Of a DNA stretch of 64,000 nucleotides, positions 49,275 to 58,947 are shown piece after piece. The stretch's first letter is position 1. Each line of letters starts with the position of its first letter. The DNA is from Asanoa siamensis. GTDB lineage: Bacteria > Actinomycetota > Actinomycetes > Mycobacteriales > Micromonosporaceae. A program made the position numbers and the translations under genes. Location: the NCBI RefSeq assembly GCF_016862555.1, contig NZ_BONE01000032.1, positions 27,183-91,182 on the forward strand, written 5' to 3'. The notes under the pieces are model-generated. The model did not search any database. It saw nothing but the letters and a program-made list of their open reading frames with translations, and was not told the origin of the DNA.

Positions 49275-50282
49275 TCACGGGCGGTGGTGGTGCGCCACGA
49301 CCGCGTGGTGGTCGGCGCCGTCGTGCGCCATCGGGTCCGCGTGCACCAGGGCCGACCCCAGCCGGGGTACGGCGTGCAGCAGCCGATGTTCCGCCGCCAC
49401 CGCGATGTCGTGGGCGGCGACCACGTCCAGTCGCGCGTCGACCACGATCTCGCACTCGGCCCGCAGCCGGTGGCCGATCCAGCGCAGCCGCGCCGTACCG
49501 ATGTCGAGCACGCCGGCCGTCTCGCGCAAGGTTCGCTCGACGGTGTCCAGCAGGGCGGGGTCGACCGCGTCCATCAGTCGCCGGTACACCTGCTTGGCGG
49601 CGCCGGCCAGCACGACCAGGATCGCGGCGGTGATCAGCAGGCCGACGACGGGGTCGGCCCAGCGCCAGCCGAGTGCCAGGCCGCCGGCGCCCACCAGCAC
49701 ACCGAGCGAGGTGAAGCCGTCGGTACGCGCGTGCAGCCCGTCGGCGACCAGCGCGGCCGAGCCGATCCGCCGGCCGACCGTGATCCGGTACCGGGCGACC
49801 ACCTCGTTGCCGAGGAAGCCGAGCACGCCGGCCACCGCGACGGCGGGCAGGTGGTCGACGTCGGCGGGGTTCAGCAGCCGGCGGATCGCCTCGACGGCCG
49901 CGACCACCGCGGACGCGGCGATGAACAGCACGATCACGATGCCGGCCAGGTCCTCGGCCCGCCCGTACCCGTAGGTGTAGCGCCGGTTCGGCGGTCGCCG
50001 CCCGACCACGAACGCGATGAACAGGGGCACGGCGGTGAGCGCGTCGGCCACGTTGTGCAGCGTGTCGCCGAGCAGCGCGACCGAGCCGGACCAGGCGACG
50101 ACGACGGCCTGCAGCGCCGCCGTGACGGCCAGCACGGCGAGGCTCACCCAGACGGCGCGGATCCCGGCCCGACTGCCTTCGAGCTCCCGGTCGACCTGGT
50201 CGGCGGTGTCGTGCGAGTGCGGGCGCAGGGCGTGCCGCAACCGGTGCCACCGGCCGCGGTGCGGGTGGTCGTGGTGCGGCAT
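49275..50282 (-). CDS. Cation diffusion facilitator (CDF) metal transporter
   Basis: A 335-residue inner-membrane Zn2+/H+-type antiporter. A His-rich N-terminus (MPHHDHPHRGRWHRLRHALR) precedes six helices. Helix 2 has LLGDTLHNVADAL and helix 5 VADGLHARTDGFTSL, giving the metal site (Asp/His-x-x-x-Asp). The cytoplasmic C-terminal domain ends in a His-rich tail (HAVVAHHHRP). It exports Zn, Co, Cd or similar ions. ATG 50282 was chosen so the protein starts with its His-rich segment. It stands alone. Confidence 0.92.
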   Translation of the reverse strand: MPHHDHPHRGRWHRLRHALRPHSHDTADQVDRELEGSRAGIRAVWVSLAVLAVTAALQAVVVAWSGSVALLGDTLHNVADALTAVPLFIAFVVGRRPPNRRYTYGYGRAEDLAGIVIVLFIAASAVVAAVEAIRRLLNPADVDHLPAVAVAGVLGFLGNEVVARYRITVGRRIGSAALVADGLHARTDGFTSLGVLVGAGGLALGWRWADPVVGLLITAAILVVLAGAAKQVYRRLMDAVDPALLDTVERTLRETAGVLDIGTARLRWIGHRLRAECEIVVDARLDVVAAHDIAVAAEHRLLHAVPRLGSALVHADPMAHDGADHHAVVAHHHRP

Positions 50283-50373
50283 GCGCTCATCATCGCCCGG
50301 TCGGCCCACCAAATAACTCGTGGCCGCCAATCTGTCCGTCGGCGGGTCGGGCGGTCCCGCTTAGCTGTTACGC

Positions 50374-51129
50374 ATGTGGATACGACGATGTGTCACGGGG
50401 CTTGGTCTGGCGGTCGTGCTGGCGATGACGGGGTGCGGTGATGCCGCGGCGCCCGTGGTCGGCGCGCCGGCCACCACCAGCGCGGCCGCGCCCGCTGACC
50501 CGCGCGCCGAACTCGCCGCCGCCGTGCGGAAACTCGACGGGACGACGATGAAGATCAGCCAGAAGTCACCGGGCACGACCAGCACCGGCGCCCTCGACGC
50601 CGGCCGCCGGCTCGGCGACATGCGGATGCAGGTTTCGGCGGCGGGGCGCTCGGTCGAGATGGAGGTCCGCGCGGTCGGCAGCGACGCCTACGTCCGGGCC
50701 GAAGGCCTGCCCGGCAGCGAGGGCCGCAAGTGGCTGAAGCTCGACGGTTCGCGCCTGGCCGGCACGCCGTTGGACGTCTTCCCGGCCGACGACCCGTCGG
50801 GCGCCAATCGCCTGGTCAACGCCTTGTCCGACATCAGCAAGGACGGCCCGGGCCGGTTCAGCGGCACGATCGACCTGACGAAGACGAGCCCCAACAAGAC
50901 CGTGGCGGCGATGGGCGACAAGGTCCGCGCGCTGCCGTTCACCGCCACGGTCGACGACGAGGGACGGCTCTCCTCGACCGAGATCGACATGACCTCGGTC
51001 GACGCGAGCCTGGGCAAGACGACGACGACCTATTCCGACTTCGGCACAGCGGTCAACGTCAAGGCACCGCCGGCCGCCGAAACGGTCCCGGCCTCCGACG
51101 AACTGATCAAGCTGATGACAGGCAGCTGA
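50374..51129 (+). CDS. LppX/LprG-like lipoprotein, copy 1
   Basis: A 251-residue lipoprotein. The signal ends in VLAMTGC (Cys about 21), followed by an Ala/Pro linker and a beta-rich domain of about 200 residues: AAAVRKLDGTTMKISQKSPG, RKWLKLDGSRLAGTPLDVFP, FSGTIDLTKTSP, VDDEGRLSSTEID and KTTTTYSDFGTAVNV. The ending YSDFG is typical of LppX/LprAFG-type lipid-carrying lipoproteins, which shuttle lipids across the envelope. It is paralogous to the next gene. It stands alone behind its own promoter region. Confidence 0.85.
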   Translation: MWIRRCVTGLGLAVVLAMTGCGDAAAPVVGAPATTSAAAPADPRAELAAAVRKLDGTTMKISQKSPGTTSTGALDAGRRLGDMRMQVSAAGRSVEMEVRAVGSDAYVRAEGLPGSEGRKWLKLDGSRLAGTPLDVFPADDPSGANRLVNALSDISKDGPGRFSGTIDLTKTSPNKTVAAMGDKVRALPFTATVDDEGRLSSTEIDMTSVDASLGKTTTTYSDFGTAVNVKAPPAAETVPASDELIKLMTGS

Positions 51130-51460
51130 CCGCGGGACGATAACGCCCGGGTCCGGCGGGCAACGGCACGTCGGATCCGGCACCGCCGCACGGGCCGCCG
51201 GCTTCGGTGCAGGCCGCACACCACCGCGGGTCCGCGCCACCGCGCACGCCTGACGGCAACGCGGGCCGCGGCGCGGCCATGCGAGCCCGTGCGGTCTGCA
51301 CCATCCGGCTATTTCGTATATTTCGGTCTCGGCGCGCCTGTCGACGTCAGTGCGGGCCGTCCGGCCAGGTCGTCGCGCCGCGGCGCGCGTACCCCGGCGG
51401 ATCGGTCTTTGGCGCTTGATCGACGTTTGTTGTTGGGGCGGATCGGGCACGTTTGCCCGC
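51130..51460. other. 331-bp intergenic region between lipoprotein paralogues
   Basis: No gene is supported. A weak stem, GCCCG (51145-51149) with CGGGC (51157-51161), may end the first lipoprotein transcript. The rest presumably holds the promoter of the second copy, with an AT-richer patch near 51422-51435. Confidence 0.4.
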
Positions 51461-52231
51461 ATGCGACGACTAGCGACCTCCGGGCTCGGCGTGTTCGCCG
51501 CCCTTTGCATCGGGCTCGCCGGTTGCGGCACCACGACCGCACCGGGCGCGTCCCCCTCCACCACCCCTTCGGCCGGCGGCTCCGCCGAGCCCTCGGCCCC
51601 CAGCGCGGCGACCGCGGAACTGACCGCCGCAGCCCAGAAGCTCAACGACGACACGGTCAAGGTCACCCTCGAGTCGAGCAGCGTCAACAGCACCGGCAAC
51701 CTCGACCCGCGGTCCGACAAGGCCACGATGACCCTGAAGATCGGCAACAACTCGACCATCGACCTGCGGTCGATCGGCGAGGACGCGTGGCTGCAGGCGA
51801 CCGGCGTGCCGGGTGTCGAGCCGGGCAAGTGGCTGCACATCGACGGCGCCCGGCTGGCCGGCACGAGCTTCGACGCGCTGCCCGACGGTGACGCGGCCGG
51901 CGCCGGCAAGTTCGTCGAGCGGATGGCCGACGTGACCAAGTCGGGCGACGGCAGCTACGCCGGCACCATCGACCTGGCCAAGGTCTCCGGCAGCGGCGTC
52001 TCGGTCGACGTGCTCGGCGGCAAGGGCAACGCCGTGCCGTTCACCGCGACCGTCGACGACCAGGACCGGCTGAGCAAGCTGACGATCGACCTGAGCGCGA
52101 TCGACCCCAACCTCGGCACGATGACCACCACGTACTCGGACTTCGGCGCGCCGGTCACCGTCGCCGCGCCGCCGGCCGCCCAGGTGGTCGAGGCACCCGA
52201 GTCGCTGCTCCAGGCCCTCGGCGCCAAGTAG
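51461..52231 (+). CDS. LppX/LprG-like lipoprotein, copy 2
   Basis: A 256-residue lipoprotein with signal ending IGLAGC (Cys about 22), a Ser/Thr/Pro linker, and the same domain as copy 1: AAAQKLNDDTVKVTLESSSV, GKWLHIDGARLAGTSFDALP, YAGTIDLAKVSG, VPFTATVDDQDRLSKLTIDL and TMTTTYSDFGAPVTV. A lipid-binding role at the outer face of the membrane is inferred from the family. Start at ATG 51461 (MRRLATSG). A strong hairpin follows 16 bp after the stop. Confidence 0.85.
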   Translation: MRRLATSGLGVFAALCIGLAGCGTTTAPGASPSTTPSAGGSAEPSAPSAATAELTAAAQKLNDDTVKVTLESSSVNSTGNLDPRSDKATMTLKIGNNSTIDLRSIGEDAWLQATGVPGVEPGKWLHIDGARLAGTSFDALPDGDAAGAGKFVERMADVTKSGDGSYAGTIDLAKVSGSGVSVDVLGGKGNAVPFTATVDDQDRLSKLTIDLSAIDPNLGTMTTTYSDFGAPVTVAAPPAAQVVEAPESLLQALGAK

Positions 52232-52247
52232 GACATTCCTCCCCCCT

Positions 52248-52289
52248 CCCGTACCCCCGCCGGCGCCCCTGCTCCGACGGGGGTACGGG
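52248..52289. terminator. Bidirectional terminator between lipoprotein and desaturase
   Basis: CCCGTACCCCCG (52248-52259) pairs perfectly with CGGGGGTACGGG (52278-52289) across an 18-base loop, in the 64-bp gap between two convergent genes. Confidence 0.8.
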
Positions 52290-52295
52290 CCGTTC

Positions 52296-53297
52296 TCACC
52301 GCGCGACGCTGTCCATGTAACGCAGCGCCTGCCGGTACGAGTCGATCAACCCGGCCCAGTGGTACGGGATGCCCCGCTCGGCGCAGTACGCCCGCACGAT
52401 CGGCGCCGCCCGGCGCAGGTTGGCCCGCGGCATGCTCGGGAACAGGTGGTGCTCGACCTGGTAGTTCAGCCCGCCGAGGGCGACGTCGACCCACCGGCCG
52501 CCGAGCACGTCACGCGAGGTGAGCACCTGCTTGCGCAGGAAGTCGAGCTCGTCCTCCGCGGTCAGCACCGGCATGCCCTTGTGATTCGGCGCGAACGAGA
52601 GTCCCATGTAGACGCCCCAGAGCGCCTGGTGCACGGCCATGAACGCGATCGCCTTGCCGAACGGCAGCACTGCGAAGACGAGGCTCAGGTAGCCGACGGT
52701 GTGCAGGACCAGCAGCAGCGCCTCGGCCCGCTTGTGCCGCATCGGCACGTCGAAGAGCGCCTTGATGCTCGACACGTGCAGGTTGAGCCCTTCGAGGGTG
52801 AGCAGCGGGAAGAACAGCTTGGCCTGGTTGCGGGCCATCCAACGACCGAAGCCGGTACGCTTCGCCGCCTGCTTCTCCGTCCAGACCAGCACGCCCTCGC
52901 CGACGTCGGGGTCGTGGTCCTCGTGGTTCGGGTTGGCGTGGTGCCGGTTGTGCTTGTCGATCCACCAGCCGAAGCTGAGCCCGGTCGCCAGGTTGCCGGC
53001 GGTCAGCCCGGCGATCTCGCTGGCCCGCCGGCCGCGGAACATCTGCTTGTGCCCGGCGTCGTGCCCGAGGAACGCGACCTGCGTCGTCGCGACGGCGAGC
53101 AGGGCGGCGATCGCGAGCGTCCACCACGAGTTGCCCACCAGCACGAAGGCTGCCCAGGAACCGGCGAACAGCAGGCCGGTCAGCCCGATCGTCAGCGCGT
53201 ACCGGCCTGGTCGTCTCCGCATCAGGCCGGCCGCCGCGATCTCGCGGGAGAGCTGGGCGAAGTCACTTCCGCGTCGTTCCTGGGCGATCACAGTCAT
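52296..53297 (-). CDS. Membrane acyl-lipid/acyl-CoA desaturase
   Basis: A 333-residue di-iron desaturase. The three histidine boxes are FLGHDAGH (HxxxH), DKHNRHHANPN (HxxHH) and YQVEHHLFP (QxxHH), with four membrane helices between. This arrangement matches DesA3/linoleoyl-type desaturases, which insert a double bond into fatty acids and need an electron donor (ferredoxin or flavodoxin plus reductase) encoded elsewhere. ATG 53297 (MTVIAQERRGSDF) was chosen because the upstream in-frame extension overlaps the next gene. It is alone on its transcript or follows the large membrane-protein gene. Confidence 0.93.
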   Translation of the reverse strand: MTVIAQERRGSDFAQLSREIAAAGLMRRRPGRYALTIGLTGLLFAGSWAAFVLVGNSWWTLAIAALLAVATTQVAFLGHDAGHKQMFRGRRASEIAGLTAGNLATGLSFGWWIDKHNRHHANPNHEDHDPDVGEGVLVWTEKQAAKRTGFGRWMARNQAKLFFPLLTLEGLNLHVSSIKALFDVPMRHKRAEALLLVLHTVGYLSLVFAVLPFGKAIAFMAVHQALWGVYMGLSFAPNHKGMPVLTAEDELDFLRKQVLTSRDVLGGRWVDVALGGLNYQVEHHLFPSMPRANLRRAAPIVRAYCAERGIPYHWAGLIDSYRQALRYMDSVAR

Positions 53298-53380
53298 GCC
53301 CACCAGCGTCCCGGCCGCGCGCGCCGCGCTGAAGCCCGTGATCCCCCGAACACCTGGTGGTGCCAGCCCTACCATCGTGA

Positions 53381-56300
53381 TCACGTCATTCTGGATAAAG
53401 CCCCGCGAACCCGCCGTAGGTCACGAATACGCCGTTCATAGGTCACGGCCACAGAGATCAACACCAGACCCCCAGCAGCGAGGTACGCCCAGCGCGGCAG
53501 CCGATCCCCCACCGCCACCTCGTGGACGACGAGCGCGACGAGCGTGCCCCCGCCGGCGACGACGGGCGCCTGCCAGCGGCGATGGGCGCCCACCAGCACG
53601 ATCACGACTGCGCCGGCACCGAGCAGCAGGCGCCGCTCGACCTGCCCACCGCCGACGACCACGGACGCGAGACTGGGCAGCAGCGCGGCCGCCAACCCGG
53701 GACCGAGCGCGAGCCAACTCCCCAGCCGCGGATCACGCCGCAGGGCGACATAACCGATCACCAGGGCCAACCCGGCAGCAGGCAGGGTGTACGCCTCGCG
53801 CAAGGCGACCTCCCAGGTGGCCAGCAGCAGCCACCAGGCGAGCAGCTCACTGCCGGCGGCCCCGAACGCGAGCCACCGCCGGGCGCCGGTGCCGGGCAGC
53901 ACGGCCCTCACAGCGAGCACGGCCCCCCAGGCGGTAGCGACGGCGGCCGCGAGCCGCGGATCATCGGCCGCGAGCAGGAGGGCGGGGAGCACGGTGACAT
54001 GCCCGACCGCGTCGACGGCCCGCCCTTCGAGCCCCGGCCGCCGACGGCGCAGGAGATAACCGAGAGCCAACGCGAGGGCGCCGACGCCCAGCACGGGGAA
54101 AGCGGCCCGCCCGACAGGAAGATCGACGGCCAGCACGGCGGAAACGGCGAAGCCGATCCCGGCGGCGACGGTCGCCAGCCACCCGGTGACCCGGGTCCCT
54201 GCCGTCGCGCCGACCGCCCCGACGACGGCACCGCTCACGATCAGCACCCCGAGCGCCACGAGGGTGGCAGCTTCGGTCGGCAGCAGGCCGGCGGTCCCGG
54301 CCCCGATCAACAGCACCGCCGGCACAGCGGCCGCACCACCGACGGACCGCAAGGCGCCGACGAGGGCGAAGCCGATGCCGGCGGCAAGCGTGACGGCGGG
54401 CACGACGGGCCACGGCACGCCGAGGGTCACCAGCACAGCAAGCACCCCACCCGCGGCAAGAAAGGCGGCGGCGAGGACAGCGACGCCGGCATAGGGAGCC
54501 CGATCCCCGAACGCCCGCCGCCCCCACGACCTGCCTTCCAGGCGATCCCCCTGCCCCTGCCCAACGCTCCCGCCGGTCGCGGACTCCGGCACCCCCGGCG
54601 GGCCGCCCAGATCCGGCCCAGCCAACGCCAGCCCCACCGCACCGTCCGATCCGTCCCCCTCGGCCGGATCGGCGTGGCCCGCCTGCATACATCCGTCAGG
54701 GCCGGACTCCGTCGCTCGCCGGCCCCTGCCCGATTCGTCCCCCTCGGCCGAATCGGCCACCCCTGCACGCGCACCCTCAGAGGTTTGCGCTGCCGGTGGA
54801 ACGCCATCTGAGCTGGTCTTCTCGGCCAGACCCGAGCGAAGCGCGCCACCGATTGTGGTGAGGGCGGTGGGGCGGCGGGTCAAGGTCAGGGCGACCAACG
54901 CCAGGATCAGCACCGCCGCGGCCGGGCCCGCGGCTATCTCGACTCCGCCGGACGGAGACAGGCCGGTGCCCGACGGCGCGCCGGTCCAGGCCTCGCCCAA
55001 CCACCGGTAAGGCGCCACCACCACCGCGCCCAGCGCGGGCAACGCCGCGTACAGGGTGCGGGCGCCGACCGGCACCGCAGCCGCGGCGAGGGTCAACCGG
55101 GCCGGCCGCGCTGACTGGACCGGTGCCGCTAGCGCGAGCACCAGCAGCGCCGCTGCCGGGTAGACGCCTGCCGGCTCGTCCACGGCGGACAGTTCCGGCC
55201 AGACGCCCGCCAGGGCCGCGCAGACCGCTACGGCGCCAGCGGACGCGTACCCGGGGATGTTCCGAACCCGAACCAGCGTCGCGGCCAGTGGGATCGCGAC
55301 GGCGGCCAAGCCCGCGCGGGCCGGCCACGCACCGCCCGCCCCCGCCGCGTAGACCGTGGCCGCGACCGCCGCCGGCACCGCCGCGATGCCCGCCGCCCAC
55401 CACCACGCGGCGCCGCGCACCGATCGCAGCACCGCCGCCGCGCCGAGCAACGCCAACGCACCGAACACCGCTGCCGTCGACCACGGGCGGGCCAGGCCGA
55501 CCAGCACGCCGTGGCCGGCCAGGGCCGCGGCCGCCACCGTCGGCGCCAGGGCCGGGCGGAGTGCCAGCAACAGCAGAAGAGCCACGGCCAGGTCCATCGT
55601 GGACAACGCCCACCACGGCAGCGGCAGCCAGGTCGGCAGCGCCAGCACCGTCAGCACGCCGCCCGCCGCGATGGCCGCGGTCACGGCCCGTCGCGGCACC
55701 AGCAGGGCGACCGCGCACGTGCCCAACACCAGACCCGCCGGCAGTTGCCAGTCCAGCGGCAGGTCGCCGGCCGCGACGCCGACCGCCCGGAACGCCGGCT
55801 GTGAAGCCGTCATGGTCGCGATCCCGATGCCCAGCGCCAGCACACCGGGCGCCAGCAGGAAAGCCGCGGCCGTGAGCAGCGCGCCCAACCGGGCGACCCG
55901 CACCCGCAGCGCCACCAACGCGATCGCCAGCACCGTGCCGCCGGCCGCGATCAGCAGCAGCGAACCGTGCCGCGACGCCACGGGCGCGAGCACCGCCACC
56001 GCCACCGCCGGCGGCACCGTGGCCGCGCCCGCGACGCCCAGCCAGCGCACGCCGCCGACCGCTCCCGCCGCCAGCAGCGCCGCCACCAGCAGCACCGGCA
56101 GGCCGATCAGCAGGTCCGGCGTCCGCTCGTCGAACAGCAGCGCTCCGAGCGCGCACACCCCCGAGCCAACCTGGGCGCACCCGAAGCCGATCCAGCCCGC
56201 CAACCGGGCCGCACCCGAACCGCCGAAGCGGACCACCGCGAGGTCGGCCGCCGCGATGCCGGCGAAGGCCAGTGCCCAGCCGGCGGCCGGCGCGTCCCAC

Positions 56301-57010
56301 CACGCCGCGAGCAGCGGCAGCACCGGTTGCGCCGCGACGAAAGCCGCCAGCCGCGGTGCGCCGAGGCCGGTCACGCGGCCGTACCCGACGCCTGCCGCCA
56401 CCGTCACGGCGCAGACCGCCGCCCCGTAGCCGGTGCCGTCGACGTCGGCGAGGCCGAGCAGGTCCACGTACCAGGCCGCGTACCCGTCGAGCACGATCAA
56501 CAGCATCCCGAGCGCCGCGAACGTCTGCGCCGTCGAGCGCAGCCCGCGCCACAGGGCCAGCGGCGGCACGGCCAGCACCAGCGTGGTCACCGCGGCCAGG
56601 ATCACGGCCCGCGCCGCGATCTCGTACGTCGCCCAGGCCACGCCGGTGAACACGATCGCCGCCGCGCCGACGAGCAGGCCGCCCAGCACGAACAGCACGT
56701 TCTGCGCGGTCCGCCGACTGGTCTCCGCGGCAGGAACGGGCGCCGGAGAAGCCGCGCGAGCAGGCACAGAGACGGGCCGCGACGAGCGGACCCGCGCCGC
56801 CACCTCCTCCCGCCGCCGGTGCAGCGCCGCATACCGCGACGACACCTCGGCGTACGCGAGCCGAGCCTCTTCGAGCGGCCCACGAAGCGCCGCCAACTCA
56901 CCGTTGAGCCGCAGCACCTCCGCCGCGTCGGGATCGGGCCCCCGGCCGCAGCCGGAGCAACCGGTCGCCACCGTCGCGGGCGCCTGGCAGGACGGGCACG
57001 GATACGTCAC
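53381..57010 (-). CDS. Giant SCO7613-like polytopic membrane protein with zinc ribbon
   Basis: A 1209-residue protein. It begins with a zinc ribbon (CPSCQAP ... CSGCG, residues 5-22) and a short coiled coil (LRLNGELAALRGPLEEARLA on to about residue 75). About 30 hydrophobic helices follow. Near residues 710-830 a charged, Gly/Ser-rich insert (for example AEGDESGRGRRATESGPDGC) interrupts the helices and looks intrinsically disordered. This layout matches the actinobacterial SCO7613 C-terminal-type proteins, whose function is unknown. The GTG start has CAGGAT 7 bases upstream. The gene lies 48 bp after the acyltransferase. Confidence 0.8.
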   Translation of the reverse strand: MTYPCPSCQAPATVATGCSGCGRGPDPDAAEVLRLNGELAALRGPLEEARLAYAEVSSRYAALHRRREEVAARVRSSRPVSVPARAASPAPVPAAETSRRTAQNVLFVLGGLLVGAAAIVFTGVAWATYEIAARAVILAAVTTLVLAVPPLALWRGLRSTAQTFAALGMLLIVLDGYAAWYVDLLGLADVDGTGYGAAVCAVTVAAGVGYGRVTGLGAPRLAAFVAAQPVLPLLAAWWDAPAAGWALAFAGIAAADLAVVRFGGSGAARLAGWIGFGCAQVGSGVCALGALLFDERTPDLLIGLPVLLVAALLAAGAVGGVRWLGVAGAATVPPAVAVAVLAPVASRHGSLLLIAAGGTVLAIALVALRVRVARLGALLTAAAFLLAPGVLALGIGIATMTASQPAFRAVGVAAGDLPLDWQLPAGLVLGTCAVALLVPRRAVTAAIAAGGVLTVLALPTWLPLPWWALSTMDLAVALLLLLALRPALAPTVAAAALAGHGVLVGLARPWSTAAVFGALALLGAAAVLRSVRGAAWWWAAGIAAVPAAVAATVYAAGAGGAWPARAGLAAVAIPLAATLVRVRNIPGYASAGAVAVCAALAGVWPELSAVDEPAGVYPAAALLVLALAAPVQSARPARLTLAAAAVPVGARTLYAALPALGAVVVAPYRWLGEAWTGAPSGTGLSPSGGVEIAAGPAAAVLILALVALTLTRRPTALTTIGGALRSGLAEKTSSDGVPPAAQTSEGARAGVADSAEGDESGRGRRATESGPDGCMQAGHADPAEGDGSDGAVGLALAGPDLGGPPGVPESATGGSVGQGQGDRLEGRSWGRRAFGDRAPYAGVAVLAAAFLAAGGVLAVLVTLGVPWPVVPAVTLAAGIGFALVGALRSVGGAAAVPAVLLIGAGTAGLLPTEAATLVALGVLIVSGAVVGAVGATAGTRVTGWLATVAAGIGFAVSAVLAVDLPVGRAAFPVLGVGALALALGYLLRRRRPGLEGRAVDAVGHVTVLPALLLAADDPRLAAAVATAWGAVLAVRAVLPGTGARRWLAFGAAGSELLAWWLLLATWEVALREAYTLPAAGLALVIGYVALRRDPRLGSWLALGPGLAAALLPSLASVVVGGGQVERRLLLGAGAVVIVLVGAHRRWQAPVVAGGGTLVALVVHEVAVGDRLPRWAYLAAGGLVLISVAVTYERRIRDLRRVRGALSRMT

Positions 57011-57058
57011 GCTCCGGATCCTGCTCGCCCCGGAGCAGGCTCCACAGAGTGCGCGTAC

Positions 57059-58099
57059 TCAGGTGGTGCTCAGGTGGTGCTCAGGCGGAACCCCCACGGG
57101 CCGGTTCTCCTCGACCCACGCGTCGATCTTGGCCCACCACTCGTAGAGCCACTCGATCCGCTGCTCCCGTTCCTGCGGCACGTCCTCCGGCGGCACCGAC
57201 CAGAACCGCATCGTGAGCTGCTTGTCCATCGGCAGCTCGCGCCACACGTCGCCGACCGTGAGCATCCGGTCGAGGCCGGTGTGCGCCACGAAGATCACGC
57301 CGGCGTCGGGCGCGGCGTCCAGCGCGGCCAGCAACCCACCGGGCCGTGGCGCGAGCACGTTGCGCATCTTCTCCGCCTTGGCCGCCATCCTGTAGAGGCC
57401 GCGCGAACGCAGCAGCTCGATCGCCCGCAGCCGCCGGCGCGGGGTGAAGTTGCCGCCCTCCGGGAAGATCACGAACGCGTCGTTCTCGTCGAGCCCGACC
57501 GCCAGGTTGCCGACCAGCTTCTCCAACCCGTCGGGGTCGCGCTGCGGTGCGATGAACCGGTTCGGCAACCGGTTGAGCATCACGTCGACCGCCGGATCCC
57601 ACTGCAGGCTGTCCTTGAGCACGATCCGCGGCTCGCGGTCGAACCAGTTCACCAGCGCGTGTACGAGCACGAACGAGTCACCGGGCCCGGCGTGCCGGCA
57701 GACCACCAGCTCGGGCCGCCCGGGCTGGGCGGTGTCGGGATCGCTGCCCGCGATGTCGAGCCGCAGCTTGAGTGTCCACTGCGCCTGCGCGAACAGGAAC
57801 CGCAGGAACGCGCCGGTCAGCACGTAGTGCGCCCGCTGGAACGCCGGCGATCGTACCTTCCAGCCGAAACCGGACGCGACCCAGAGCGCGAACATCGTGA
57901 TCAGCGCGACCGCGTCCCAGACCACGTAGACGGTGCCGAGCCAGATCACCCGCAGCGGCCGCAGCCGCCCGGGCACCAGCGGCGAGGCCGCCGAGGCGAG
58001 CAGCAGCCAGGCCGGCAGCGTGGTCAGCAGGACCACGGCGAACGCGATGACCAGCGGCGCGAGCACGATCCGCCGCAGCCAGCGGGGCGGGAGTGGCAT
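57059..58099 (-). CDS. PlsC-type 1-acylglycerol-3-phosphate acyltransferase-like protein
   Basis: A 346-residue membrane-associated acyltransferase. Two N-terminal membrane helices are followed by the HX4D box in CRHAGPGDSFVL and by FPEGGNF, the phosphate-binding motif (FPEG). The IVLKDSLQWDP segment fits LPLAT block II. It likely transfers an acyl chain to a lysophospholipid or glycolipid acceptor. The start overlaps the patatin stop by one base (TGATG), so both are translated together; pairing a lipase with an acyltransferase suggests phospholipid remodelling. Confidence 0.88.
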   Translation of the reverse strand: MPLPPRWLRRIVLAPLVIAFAVVLLTTLPAWLLLASAASPLVPGRLRPLRVIWLGTVYVVWDAVALITMFALWVASGFGWKVRSPAFQRAHYVLTGAFLRFLFAQAQWTLKLRLDIAGSDPDTAQPGRPELVVCRHAGPGDSFVLVHALVNWFDREPRIVLKDSLQWDPAVDVMLNRLPNRFIAPQRDPDGLEKLVGNLAVGLDENDAFVIFPEGGNFTPRRRLRAIELLRSRGLYRMAAKAEKMRNVLAPRPGGLLAALDAAPDAGVIFVAHTGLDRMLTVGDVWRELPMDKQLTMRFWSVPPEDVPQEREQRIEWLYEWWAKIDAWVEENRPVGVPPEHHLSTT

Positions 58100-58947
58100 C
58101 AGGCGTCGTCCCGGCCGGCCGACGGGTGCTGGGCGAGATAACGCCGGGAAGCCGTGTACGCGCGGCTGATCCGGCGGCCGACCGCGGCCATGTCGCGGTA
58201 GGCCCAGGGAGTGTCGTCACGGGGCTCATGGCCCCCAGTCGGAAGCACGTGCACATGTACATCGTCGGGCAACGCCGCCAGCTCACGTGCGAAACGGTGC
58301 CGCCGCGCGATCTCGAAAGCCACCTGGGCCACCTCCCACGGCCGGCGCGGAGGCATCAGCGGGCGCTCGATCCGGCCGACCTGCAGCACGAAGATGTGCC
58401 GTGCCCCACTGCTGACCGCCTCCCCGATCGGGATCGAGTTCACGATTCCGCCGTCGACGTAGTGCTCCTCGCCGATCCGCGCCGGCGGCAGCAGCCCCGG
58501 CACACTCGCGCTGGCCAGCACCGCGTCGACCAGGGGGCCGGCGGAGAACCAATGCTCGGCGGCCCGCTCGATGCTCGCCGCGCAGCACCGGAACGGGACC
58601 TTGAGCTCCTCGAACGTCGTCAGCTCGCCCAGCTCGCGCTCCAGGAGACGACGCAAGGGCAAGGGCGAGTGCAGGTGGGTACGCGCGGCGAAACGACGCA
58701 GCTGCCTGGCCACGGAGTCGCCGTACACCTCGCTCGCCTCGGGGCTCGCCCACAGCCGCACCAACCGGTCGGTGACCGCCTCGGTCGGGTCGGCGGCGAC
58801 CAGCGCGCCGTTGACGGCGCCGATCGAGGTGCCGATCACCAGGTCGGGCTTGATGTCGGCGCGGAACAGCGCGCGCAGCATGCCGACCTCGACGGCGCCG
58901 AGCACACCGCCACCACCCAGCACGAACGCGACCCGACCGGCACCCAC
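58099..58947 (-). CDS. Patatin-like phospholipase
   Basis: A 282-residue serine hydrolase. The oxyanion loop is FVLGGGGVLGAVEVGML, the nucleophile elbow GTSIGAVNG and the catalytic Asp in YVDGGIVNSIP, giving the Ser-Asp dyad of patatins. It should cleave acyl chains from phospholipids at the membrane. The GTG start at 58947 (MGAGRVAFVLGGGG) matches the family; CAGGAT is 6 bases upstream. It is the first gene of the patatin-acyltransferase pair and divergent from the kinase gene at 59048. Confidence 0.93.
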   Translation of the reverse strand: MGAGRVAFVLGGGGVLGAVEVGMLRALFRADIKPDLVIGTSIGAVNGALVAADPTEAVTDRLVRLWASPEASEVYGDSVARQLRRFAARTHLHSPLPLRRLLERELGELTTFEELKVPFRCCAASIERAAEHWFSAGPLVDAVLASASVPGLLPPARIGEEHYVDGGIVNSIPIGEAVSSGARHIFVLQVGRIERPLMPPRRPWEVAQVAFEIARRHRFARELAALPDDVHVHVLPTGGHEPRDDTPWAYRDMAAVGRRISRAYTASRRYLAQHPSAGRDDA

